From: Dyella sp. ASV21
GTDB taxonomy: Bacteria > Pseudomonadota > Gammaproteobacteria > Xanthomonadales > Rhodanobacteraceae
DNA length: 59,048 nt
Direction: 5' to 3'
NCBI RefSeq assembly: GCF_016428975.1
Contig: NZ_JAELTT010000025.1
Coordinates: forward strand, 1 to 59,048
Shown here: piece by piece, positions 15,787 to 23,525 of the stretch
Position numbering within the stretch: the first letter of the stretch is position 1
Layout of the letters: every line of letters begins with the position of its first letter
Translations under genes and position numbers: made by a program
Notes under the pieces: model-generated
What the model was told of the DNA's origin: nothing
The model's database searches: none
What the model saw: only the letters and a program-made list of their open reading frames with translations

Positions 15787-16970
15787 GCCGCCGAGACCAG
15801 ACCGAGATGAATCTGCTGGCTAGAAAAGCGCTGGAGCGCCTGCTCAAATCTGCCGACAAACACGAAGCCGGCGCAGCCGTGCGACGCCCTGCCCTGACGG
15901 ACGTTGCACTGTCCGAGTATCGCGAGCTGCGTAGCCTGAAGGCCAAGGAAGACTTCGAGGCGGTGATGGCGTACGCGCAAGCAGAGGGCGCGATCAAGGC
16001 CCAGCGCCCTCGGCACGACCCCCATGGCCTCATTGAGCGCATCGAATTGGTCAATGTCGCTAAGCTGGCCTCGATCCTGGACAAGGTACCCCATGCGGTG
16101 CGCGTCCAGTCGGCGAGACAGGCGCTCTCCGCGCGCCTCGGCGAGCACCCAGTCCTGATCGACGTCCTGTCCCACTGGGAGAAGCTCAAGAAGGTCCGCG
16201 GCAGCGGACCGGGCGTCGCCGCCAGCTGGGCGATGGCTTGCGACGTCATTGCCTATTGCCAGGCCCAAGTGGCGCTCGGTGCGATGGAGATGCCGGTGCG
16301 CGATGCCAGTGCACGCCTGTTCAAGGACAGCAAGCGCATCGAGTCCCTGACGCCTTACCTTGATGTGCTGCTGACTGGCAACGTCGAGGGTAACGCGCGC
16401 TCGGAAGCCGAAGTTCTGCAAGAACTCGGCCTCTACCGCGAACCGCAGCCTTCGCGTCTGGCCGGTAATATTGTGGTCCGCCGAGAGCGTGGCGCCTTCC
16501 CTCTGGACCGCCCGTACAGTGCCCTGCCCTCGTCTACCGTGTTGGGCCTCGGCTCCATGCCTCGCCAAGTGCTAACCATCGAGAACCAGACTACGTTCCA
16601 CGTCTGGGCGCGTCAGCACTGCGACTCCGATGTACTATGCGTCTACACAGCTGGCATGCCCTCGCCCGCCTGGCGGGCCATGTACCTCCGACTGCTCTCC
16701 GACCTCCCGGTTTCAACTCCCGTGCTGCACTGGGGTGATCTCGACGAGGGCGGTTTTCGGATCGCCGCCTTCCTGAGCCGATGTGTGACGGAGGCCGGCC
16801 ATATCCTGTTGCCCTGGAAGATGCGTCCGGCTGATATTCCGGAGTCGCTGCGTCGCGCAGCGCCAACGCGCACCTTAGATCGAATGGTCAAATACGCTAG
16901 CGAGGCCGGCTGGAACGACATTGCACGCGAACTCGCAGAAGCGAGGGTGCTGGCCGAACAAGAAGGTTGA
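15783..16970 (+). CDS. jetD: Wadjet nuclease JetD (Toprim fold)
   Basis: 395 residues. JetD cleaves the DNA caught by the JetABC complex. The C-terminal half carries Toprim-type acidic residues, E267 in LTIENQ and D319-x-D321 in HWGDLDEGG, as in DUF2220 proteins related to the topoisomerase VI A subunit. The N-terminal DUF3322-like part (about 1-230) is helical and would hold DNA or JetC. The catalytic residues look intact, so all four Wadjet genes appear functional. Last gene of the operon; 120 bases follow before the next gene. Confidence 0.9.
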   Translation: MSRRDQTEMNLLARKALERLLKSADKHEAGAAVRRPALTDVALSEYRELRSLKAKEDFEAVMAYAQAEGAIKAQRPRHDPHGLIERIELVNVAKLASILDKVPHAVRVQSARQALSARLGEHPVLIDVLSHWEKLKKVRGSGPGVAASWAMACDVIAYCQAQVALGAMEMPVRDASARLFKDSKRIESLTPYLDVLLTGNVEGNARSEAEVLQELGLYREPQPSRLAGNIVVRRERGAFPLDRPYSALPSSTVLGLGSMPRQVLTIENQTTFHVWARQHCDSDVLCVYTAGMPSPAWRAMYLRLLSDLPVSTPVLHWGDLDEGGFRIAAFLSRCVTEAGHILLPWKMRPADIPESLRRAAPTRTLDRMVKYASEAGWNDIARELAEARVLAEQEG

Positions 16971-17090
16971 ACTGCCTCCAGTACATGGGTTGACGACTGG
17001 TTTAGTACCAAGAAAATACTGTGCCCTCCTCCTGCACTTGATAGCACTGCCGCTCACGACCGCTTGCTCAACTCAAAAAGGAGAGACGTC

Positions 17091-18239
17091 TTGGCAACGA
17101 GTAGAGATGAATTTTCGCAAGGAACAAAGGTCGCTCTCGCAATGCGGGCGGGATGTCGATGCTCGATGACCGGCTGCGGCGCACTAACAACGGGCCCGAG
17201 CGCCGAAGGGGATGACAAAGTTATCAACGTGGGGGTTGCAGCGCACATTCATGCGGCAGCGCCAGGTGGTCGTCGCTATGACGCCAGCATGACATCAGAG
17301 CAACGGACATCCATTAAGAACGGGATCTGGCTGTGCAGCACACACAGCGTCGAAATCGATCGCGACGAGGCGACCTACACGTCAAATCTACTTCTCCGCA
17401 TGAAGCTCGATCACGAGAGGAGCTGCGCCGAACAGCTGAACGCGATATCCGGGGCGTTCTACAAGCAAGATTTCGTTGCTATCGGACCGTATGTGGTTGG
17501 CATAGGTGAATTGACCGCAGTTGAGGAGAATCAATGGACGATTCGAATTAATCAATTTGTAGAGGGCAATCTTCGATCACTGATAACTTATGGGGAGAAC
17601 TTCTCATCATCGGACCGCGACGATCGCTTCGTCCTCGTCAACTCTCTCGGGGATGGCCGTCGCTTAAGTCGTGGGCCGACGTGGAGGAAGGACGGAACGT
17701 CAGTGGTCTTGATTTGTGAGGTCGAACCAAGTTTCCCCAGGACCGATGCAACTCGCCTGGGAACGACACTTGCAACGAATGATGCTAATGACATTTTCGT
17801 TGTTGATGGGAACATGGCAATAGTTTCGGGTCTTGACGCATTGCCTCAACGAATCAAGGAGGGGCTTTCTATGATGCGGGGTGAATCCCCCTTCCACCCC
17901 AGGGCGGGCTCTCGCATCAAGGAGTACTACGACGCCTTTGTAGACACCCCATGGTTTCAGCGATGGGTAAAGATGGAGGTCATTCGATTGGCCAGCATTC
18001 CCTATCAAGATGAAGCTCTCCGAACAGAGTACACCCCGCTCCGAAGCGTTCTTCATGTCGATGACGTACGCCAGGTCGGCACTGAGCGCGCTGGAAACTG
18101 GGTCACGTTTCGCTTCCTACTAACCATATCCGGGATCGGGCAATGGGAGCGTGAGATACCTATCTGCATCCCTCAGGGGAAGGTGCAGCTTCAGCCCGAA
18201 GCTTGGAGCCACCTGGGTTCCGATCTCACAAATGGCTGA
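17091..18239 (+). CDS. HNH-type nuclease with an unassigned C-terminal domain
   Basis: 382 residues from a TTG start chosen because AAAAAGGAG lies seven bases before it. The N-terminal 120 residues are an HNH-like zinc nuclease: Cys pair C24/C29, then GVAAHIHAAAPGG with H52, and NGIWLCSTH with N77, C82 and H85. This variant of HNH recurs in defence loci. Residues 150-382 form a separate domain I cannot assign; a stretch near 247-275 (GLDALPQRIKEGLSMMRGE, then HPRAGSR) recalls phage baseplate gp25/XkdS-like proteins by eye only. It is more AT-rich than the Wadjet genes and convergent with the CBASS pair. A stand-alone defence nuclease is the likely role. Confidence 0.7.
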   Translation: MATSRDEFSQGTKVALAMRAGCRCSMTGCGALTTGPSAEGDDKVINVGVAAHIHAAAPGGRRYDASMTSEQRTSIKNGIWLCSTHSVEIDRDEATYTSNLLLRMKLDHERSCAEQLNAISGAFYKQDFVAIGPYVVGIGELTAVEENQWTIRINQFVEGNLRSLITYGENFSSSDRDDRFVLVNSLGDGRRLSRGPTWRKDGTSVVLICEVEPSFPRTDATRLGTTLATNDANDIFVVDGNMAIVSGLDALPQRIKEGLSMMRGESPFHPRAGSRIKEYYDAFVDTPWFQRWVKMEVIRLASIPYQDEALRTEYTPLRSVLHVDDVRQVGTERAGNWVTFRFLLTISGIGQWEREIPICIPQGKVQLQPEAWSHLGSDLTNG

Positions 18240-18454
18240 GTTCCTGGCGTTCGCACACGCTCTATGCGTTCGGCCAATTCCACCTGACCACTTCTATCCA
18301 TAGCTAGTGACAACTTTCATTCAGTCCCTTTAGTAGAGAGCCACTTCGCTTCAACCCATGCATGCGCCATAGATCACATCATGAGCAATCTTGCGTGCAT
18401 CTTGTATGGCGAACAACCTTGGTTCGGAGTTGCGCGAGACCCCCGAAGGTTGTG

Positions 18455-19042
18455 CTACGCGCCTTTGGTTCGTAGTTGTTTGGGCAACAGCTTGTCTAGC
18501 TCCTCGTCCGTGAAGAACAGTTCCTCTGCGCTCTTTAGAGCCTTTTGCGCCGCCCGATAGGCCTTGTCGTTGGTACGTGGAGCAATCGCATAAACGCCTT
18601 CGAGGACTGCGTTCAGTTCATCCCGCTTGATGCGCGTTGTTTCGACGTTTACATCATCGGTCATATCGACCAGTAGCGAAAGAAGCGCCTCGCGAACAGC
18701 CCACAACTTGGCTGCAATCTCCGTGTGCTCCCGCGCCTTTTGGGTCAAGCTGGCCTCCTTGAAATAGAGCGTAAGGCCTAGCAAGACCGCCGAGACCATT
18801 GAGCCCACGACTGTGCCTGCGCGTGAGTCTCCAAATAGGGCTAACAGAAAGCTACTGGACGCGATGGCCGACAGCACGATCTCTGTCACTTTGATGTGCT
18901 TGTAGCGACCGATATATTGGTCCGCCATCTTTTCGTGTGCCTTATGGGTGTACGCGGATCGCCCATACATCTCGCGCAGCTGGCCCTCCAGCGTCGTCGC
19001 AGCCACGGCCGAAAAAGCGTCACTCTGGGAAGAATGTTCCAT
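18455..19042 (-). CDS. SLATT-domain two-helix membrane effector
   Basis: 195 residues. SLATT proteins have two transmembrane helices and a cytoplasmic helical tail, and are predicted to form pores when a partner nucleotide signal arrives. The helices lie at about 52-70 (VTEIVLSAIASSSFLLALF) and 76-94 (GTVVGSMVSAVLLGLTLYF). They are preceded by an amphipathic helix with RSAYTHKAHEKMADQY and followed by KEASLTQKAREHTEIAAKLW, both typical of the family. It overlaps the CD-NTase gene by 23 bases, so the two are translated together as enzyme and effector. Confidence 0.82.
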   Translation of the reverse strand: MEHSSQSDAFSAVAATTLEGQLREMYGRSAYTHKAHEKMADQYIGRYKHIKVTEIVLSAIASSSFLLALFGDSRAGTVVGSMVSAVLLGLTLYFKEASLTQKAREHTEIAAKLWAVREALLSLLVDMTDDVNVETTRIKRDELNAVLEGVYAIAPRTNDKAYRAAQKALKSAEELFFTDEELDKLLPKQLRTKGA

Positions 19043-19901
19043 AGATATCTCGGTATTTTTGTCGCGCGGACCAGTTATGGTTTGCAGCCTGAAAGGCGAT
19101 GGCTTCGCGAGCGCGCAGTTCAGCCGAGCGGGCTTTGTGTTGAAATGCAGCGCCTCGATTCACATACGAGCCACTCCCCGGTGCTTGCCAATAGGCTTTG
19201 TTGAGATCCAAGCCGGCCAGGTACTGAAAAAAATCGCGCGTCAGATAGTCATAGTAGACGTACGATTTGTCGCGATGCTCCCAGGTAGCAATAAATTGGT
19301 ACGCCAACGTGTCGATGAGCATGCCACTCATATCAACGTCGTTGCGGTCACGCCACGCACGGACCATGCGACAAAGCCGCACCAGATTGGCATTACAGGC
19401 GGCGTTGCGCTGGGAGAACGCATCCAGCTCCTGCCTGGGCTTGCACTCGCGCCATCTTCCGCCGCCGTTGGAATCGGCGAAGGTATACGCGCCGGCAGTG
19501 TTGTAGAAGGCCGGTAGAACCTCAAATCTGATTCCATCAGTGAAGTGGATTGCCACGACCTGCCCGTCTCCCGTGACGGCCGACGATGGATAGGTGTTTA
19601 GGATGCAGTTCCTGACGAGCGCAAGCAGCGCTGACTGCCCATTTCCGTTGTGTCCGCCAAAGCGCGCATACAGGGCGGCCGGCAACTCGTAGATCACATC
19701 GACGTCGCTTACGCTCGGGATGGCTGTGTTGCGGCCGTAGGACCCAGCGTAGAAGCGGTTGGATATCTTCGAATCCAGATCCCTTAGATCATGGTTGAGC
19801 TGCCCGACGATGCGGCCCGTGCGCGAAGCGATAGACCCGCGCTTGTCTGTCCCAATGGTCAATTCCGTGCAAAACGCAGAAAACCACTCTCCCTCGCCCA
19901 T
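19020..19901 (-). CDS. CD-NTase (SMODS) nucleotidyltransferase of a CBASS-like system
   Basis: 293 residues. This enzyme family makes cyclic oligonucleotides on phage infection. The polymerase-beta signature is visible: GSYGRN (residues 53-58), D66-x-D68 in SDVDVIYELP, and a third acidic residue at E127 in RFEVLPAF. All three look intact. Following helices (RMVRAWRD and IDTLAYQFI) fit the C-terminal part of the fold. The ATG at 19901 has AAGGGGA three to four bases before it; a longer frame start upstream has no support. Only the SLATT gene accompanies it, with no HORMA, TRIP13, Cap2 or Cap3 genes, so it resembles a minimal two-gene CBASS. Confidence 0.85.
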   Translation of the reverse strand: MGEGEWFSAFCTELTIGTDKRGSIASRTGRIVGQLNHDLRDLDSKISNRFYAGSYGRNTAIPSVSDVDVIYELPAALYARFGGHNGNGQSALLALVRNCILNTYPSSAVTGDGQVVAIHFTDGIRFEVLPAFYNTAGAYTFADSNGGGRWRECKPRQELDAFSQRNAACNANLVRLCRMVRAWRDRNDVDMSGMLIDTLAYQFIATWEHRDKSYVYYDYLTRDFFQYLAGLDLNKAYWQAPGSGSYVNRGAAFQHKARSAELRAREAIAFQAANHNWSARQKYRDIYGTFFPE

Positions 19902-20445
19902 AGTCCCCTTGCCCCCTGTCGTTTCGTAGGCGGCTAACGCCCTTCCGCGCCCTCTTGTCGGTAACCTAGGGTATCCCGTCGGAAACCCACCGTTGGCCTG
20001 CCGCCTCCCCCCCCTCACGAATCAGTACAGCATTCTCGGACCGCACGGCAAGTGATAGCGGGCCTCCGGAGATGCGGCCCACGGCATGGCGGATCTGGAA
20101 ATGCTCGGCTATCTGGCGGGCTTGGCGGCCGGTAACTCTGTCATTGGGCTGCAAACGGCCATTAGCCTTGACGCCAAGGCTCCGACTCAGTCGTTCGACG
20201 AGTCAAAATTTCCTTCCCTGACAATAATTTGCGCCAAGTGCCAGGGTTAAGGGCTCTCGACAACTTTGTCGAAAGCCCTTAACCTTGTCACCAGAGCCCC
20301 TAACCTTGGCACTGGCCTTTAACGTCGATTTCAGTCGACGACTGATGTCGCGTAACAGGTCCTGGAGAGAGGGTCGGTGCGAGGCGCAGAGCACGAGGTA
20401 CCAGAACATCCGGGCAACCCTCGCTTGCTCGCCAGGCGCAGCCGA
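19902..20445. other. Gene-poor right edge of the island
   Basis: 544 bases without a convincing gene between the CD-NTase and the first chromosomal gene. The left half has a minus-strand open stretch (19966-20205, including NGRLQPNDRVTGRQARQI) with no start codon, preceded by an in-frame stop, which may be a gene remnant. The right part holds the repeat cluster annotated separately. No tRNA gene or integrase was seen. Confidence 0.5.
20238..20340. repeat. Cluster of palindromes with three copies of an 18-bp element
   Basis: An 18-bp element appears inverted at 20238-20255 and direct at 20274-20291 (AGCCCTTAACCTTGTCAC) and 20295-20312 (AGCCCCTAACCTTGGCAC). Any two copies differ at two positions; the two direct copies are 21 bases apart. 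The first two frame a near-perfect 40-base palindrome (20245-20284) whose inner arms are TCGACAA and TTGTCGA. A further hairpin, CGTCGA/TCGACG, lies at 20323-20340. A recombination or transposon-end site, or a REP-like element, would fit the position at the island boundary. Confidence 0.7.
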
Positions 20446-21081
20446 TCAACATCGGCGACGAAGACGCCCACGCAAGTACGCACATAGCAAATGGTTGAGT
20501 TCGACTTTCAATTCAGCGGAGTCCAACGTGCCGTAGCGCGCGGCCGCATGCACTACCCCTTCCACCGCGCCCGCGAGTACATGGGCGGACAGGCCGTCGT
20601 CCGATGCCCGCTGCCGTGGTGAAATCGCTTCAATCAATGCCAGGTAGCGACGCAGGTATTCCGCTTCGAAGACCTTGTAGGTGGATCGCGCCGCGAGCGG
20701 TACCTCGTCGAGCAGTACGCGATGCAATTTCGGGTTTATGGAGTGGGTGGCGATAACGCCATCCACCAGCGCCGCCACTCTGCGTTCGAGCGATACCGCA
20801 CCCTCGCTACTCGCGGGATCGGGTAGTGCCGCCAGAACGTTGTCCAGATGCCGCTGCCGGATCGCTTCAGCCAGCGCCAGCTTGCTGGGAAAGTATTGAT
20901 ACAGCGACCCCACGCTTACGCCGGCCACTCGCGCCACCTCGTTGGTGGTGAATTTCGCCCAGCCAAGCCTGGCTAAAACGCGAGTTGCCGCCTCAACGAT
21001 AACGTCCACCGTTCCCCGCGAGCGCTGCTGCTGGGGTGTTCTCCGCATCGACCGATGCTTGCTGGAAAGGCGAGTAGCCAT
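20446..21081 (-). CDS. TetR-family transcriptional regulator
   Basis: 211 residues. The N-terminal helix-turn-helix is clear (TTNEVARVAGVSVGSLYQYF, about residues 44-63), and the variable ligand-binding domain follows. It is divergent from an oxidoreductase gene with 102 bases between the starts, the usual arrangement for a repressor and its target. The first ATG is used; a second ATG 11 codons in (before RRTPQQQRSRG) is an equally reasonable start, as neither has a strong ribosome-binding site. The ligand is unknown. Confidence 0.88.
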   Translation of the reverse strand: MATRLSSKHRSMRRTPQQQRSRGTVDVIVEAATRVLARLGWAKFTTNEVARVAGVSVGSLYQYFPSKLALAEAIRQRHLDNVLAALPDPASSEGAVSLERRVAALVDGVIATHSINPKLHRVLLDEVPLAARSTYKVFEAEYLRRYLALIEAISPRQRASDDGLSAHVLAGAVEGVVHAAARYGTLDSAELKVELNHLLCAYLRGRLRRRC

Positions 21082-21183
21082 GTCGCGACGCCGGCAGGAA
21101 AATATGAATACACGCTCACATTATCAGCTTGATGCGGGAAGCGTGAAGCGTTGCCTGTACGTCGATGCAAGGAATACACAGCC

Positions 21184-22215
21184 ATGAACATGAAGATGAC
21201 CTCTTCCCGAGAGGTGCGGCTTGCAGCGCATCCCACGGGCACGCTCCTTCCGGAGCACTTTGTCATTACCGAAGCCGTACCCGTGCCGGGAGCGAACGAT
21301 GTCGTCGTACGCAATCGCTGGTTTCGCGTATCCGTATCCACGCGCTTGATGGCCACCCACGGCGCCGAAGCGGTCAAGGGCATTCCTTTTCCCGTACTCA
21401 AGCCGGGTGATGTGCTGGCGGACGGCGCCATCGGTGAAGTCGTTTCCTGTCCTCACGACAGCGGCTTTCGTGTGGGCGACCTGATTTATCATCCCTTGGG
21501 CTGGCGTGAATACGCTGCGGTCGATGCGAGCCAATGTGTAGCGCTGGGTAACGAGCCCATCGACCCGGCGGCCTATCTTGGCCACGGCTGGACGGCCTAT
21601 GCGGCGCTGACACGGGGAATACAGATCCGCGAAGGCGACACTGTCTTTGTTTCGAGTGGCGCGGGAGCCATCGGTTCCATGGCCGGACAGATCGCCCGCA
21701 AGCTGGGCGCGGGCCGAGTGATTGGAAGTACCGGTACGAAGGACAAGGCCGAATGGATGAAAGCGGAGCTTGGCTACGACACCGTAATCATGCGCAACGG
21801 CAGACCTATCATCGAGCCATTGGCTGAAGCCGCGCCCGATGGCATCGATGTGTTTGTCGATATGGTGGGTGGAGAGCAGCTATCCGCCGCGATGGCTTGC
21901 GCGCGCGAAGGTGCGCGATTCGTGCTGCTGGGTGCACTCACGGCCGAGTTGAATGTCAGCGAGGCTAGCCTTCGTGCTCCGCTGGAAATCGATTCCTTTC
22001 AACTGATCATCAAGGGCATAACGCTGCGAGGCTATAGCGCGGACAGCGATGCCACCGAGGCGTTCGCGGAATGGCTTCAATGCGCGCGCCGGTGGCAGAG
22101 CGAGGGGGATTTCCACCTTACGCACACAACGTTCCATGGCATCGATAGCGCGCCACGCGCGCTGCATGAGGCATGCGCCGGAAAACTCCGGGGCGTCGTT
22201 ATGGTGGCGCTGTAA
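21184..22215 (+). CDS. NADP-dependent oxidoreductase, zinc-independent MDR type (CurA/YncB-like)
   Basis: 343 residues. Medium-chain dehydrogenase/reductase without zinc ligands, of the group that reduces alpha,beta-unsaturated ketones with NADPH. Visible features are the N-terminal GroES-like part (RNRWFRVSVSTRLM), the nucleotide-binding motif SSGAGAIGSMAGQIARKLG and the following GSTGTKDKAEWMK. The start at 21184 has AAGGAA about ten bases upstream; an in-frame start 11 codons earlier is unlikely. Probably controlled by the divergent TetR regulator, with a toxic carbonyl compound as inducer. Confidence 0.85.
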   Translation: MNMKMTSSREVRLAAHPTGTLLPEHFVITEAVPVPGANDVVVRNRWFRVSVSTRLMATHGAEAVKGIPFPVLKPGDVLADGAIGEVVSCPHDSGFRVGDLIYHPLGWREYAAVDASQCVALGNEPIDPAAYLGHGWTAYAALTRGIQIREGDTVFVSSGAGAIGSMAGQIARKLGAGRVIGSTGTKDKAEWMKAELGYDTVIMRNGRPIIEPLAEAAPDGIDVFVDMVGGEQLSAAMACAREGARFVLLGALTAELNVSEASLRAPLEIDSFQLIIKGITLRGYSADSDATEAFAEWLQCARRWQSEGDFHLTHTTFHGIDSAPRALHEACAGKLRGVVMVAL

Positions 22216-22232
22216 TTGCCGCCACGCGGGCT

Positions 22233-23525
22233 TCAGCGTCGCCCGGCCACGTCCGCCGCGCTCAATGCGCCGGACTGGCCGCCGTAATGGGTGACCACAT
22301 AATTGGACAGCGCGGCGATCTCGGCGTCGGAATAGGCCCGGCCAAACGAAGGCATGAAGATGCGTTGGCCGCCGACGTTCAACTCCGTGCCGTGCAGGAT
22401 GACTTGAGTGAGGTTGGTTGCGTGCGGATCGCGTACCGAACGAATGCCGGTGAGTGTGGCGTAGTCGCTCTGCCGGCCTTGTCCGTTATCCAGGTGGCAT
22501 CCCGCGCAGGCGCCGACGAATAGCTGCTCACCCATGCTCGCCGAGGCGACGGCCTGCGATGGAGGGGTAGAGGGCATGGAAGCCGGCCGTACAGGAATGC
22601 CGCTCTGCTGCGGTTTGACGTCGCCAAGATAGGTGGCGAGGGCAGAAAGATCGGATGGGGTCAGGTACTGCAGGCTGTACTCCACCACCTCGCCCATCGG
22701 GCCGGAGGCCGTGCCACGGCCGGCCGCATGCCCCTTGGAAAGGTATTGGATGAGTTCCTGGCTGCTCCACGAACCGATCCCATGATCCTTGTCGGAGGTG
22801 ATGTTGTAGGCCTTCCAACCTTGCAACTCGGCACCGGCGAGCGCTTCGCCATTTTTCATGGCGAAGGCGACATTTCGCGGCGTGTGGCATTCGCCGCAAT
22901 GACCGAGTGCCGTGGCGAGATAGGCGCCTCGGTTCCAGGCTTCCGTTTTGCCTTGCTCGGGCTGGAAACGCTCCTTTTTCAAGAACAGCGCATTCCACAT
23001 GCTTACGGCCCAGCGCTGGTTGAACGGAAATGACAAGTCATTGGCCGGCGTCGGCGCATGCGCGGCCGGCAGGCTGAACAGATACGCCTTGATGGCCAGG
23101 ATGTCGTCACGGCTCAGAGCCGTGTAAGAGGTATAGGGGAAAGCCGGATACAGCGGCCGACCATCCTTGTCCACGCCCGCATGCAGGGCACGTACGAAGT
23201 CGTCATCGCTCCAGCGACCGATACCGGTTTCCGCGTCTGCCGTGATGTTGGAGGAGTAGATCGTGCCGAACGGCAGCTTGAACGGAACACCGCCCGCGAA
23301 CGCGCGGCCGCCGGCTACGGTGTGGCAGGCCTCGCAGTCGGCGGCCCGCGTGAGGTACTCGCCGCGCGCCACCTGCGATGGCAGATCCGCCGGGGTGCCG
23401 GTGCTCGCCGATGGGGTTGCTTCGTTGCCGGTGTGCGTCACCGTGATCCACGCGTAGGCGGTGAAGATGATGCCGACCAACACCAGCACGCCGATGACGG
23501 TTCCCACGATGCGCCCGATTTTCAT
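22233..23525 (-). CDS. Membrane-anchored tri-haem cytochrome c of a molybdenum hydroxylase
   Basis: 430 residues. An N-terminal anchor helix (about 8-28) is followed by three c-type haem sites: CEACH (64-68), CGECH (210-214) and CAGCH (340-344). This is the layout of the cytochrome subunits that take electrons from periplasmic alcohol, gluconate or aldehyde dehydrogenases to the respiratory chain. It is the third gene of an operon with the molybdenum-binding and 2Fe-2S subunits; its ATG overlaps the upstream stop as ATGA, so it is the electron acceptor of that enzyme. Confidence 0.9.
   Translation of the reverse strand: MKIGRIVGTVIGVLVLVGIIFTAYAWITVTHTGNEATPSASTGTPADLPSQVARGEYLTRAADCEACHTVAGGRAFAGGVPFKLPFGTIYSSNITADAETGIGRWSDDDFVRALHAGVDKDGRPLYPAFPYTSYTALSRDDILAIKAYLFSLPAAHAPTPANDLSFPFNQRWAVSMWNALFLKKERFQPEQGKTEAWNRGAYLATALGHCGECHTPRNVAFAMKNGEALAGAELQGWKAYNITSDKDHGIGSWSSQELIQYLSKGHAAGRGTASGPMGEVVEYSLQYLTPSDLSALATYLGDVKPQQSGIPVRPASMPSTPPSQAVASASMGEQLFVGACAGCHLDNGQGRQSDYATLTGIRSVRDPHATNLTQVILHGTELNVGGQRIFMPSFGRAYSDAEIAALSNYVVTHYGGQSGALSAADVAGRR

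Noticed and set aside
20245-20284. Palindrome considered as an integron attC site
   Set aside because: The outer arms are close to, but do not fit, the GTTRRRY/RYYYAAC core, there is no integrase, and cassettes are absent.
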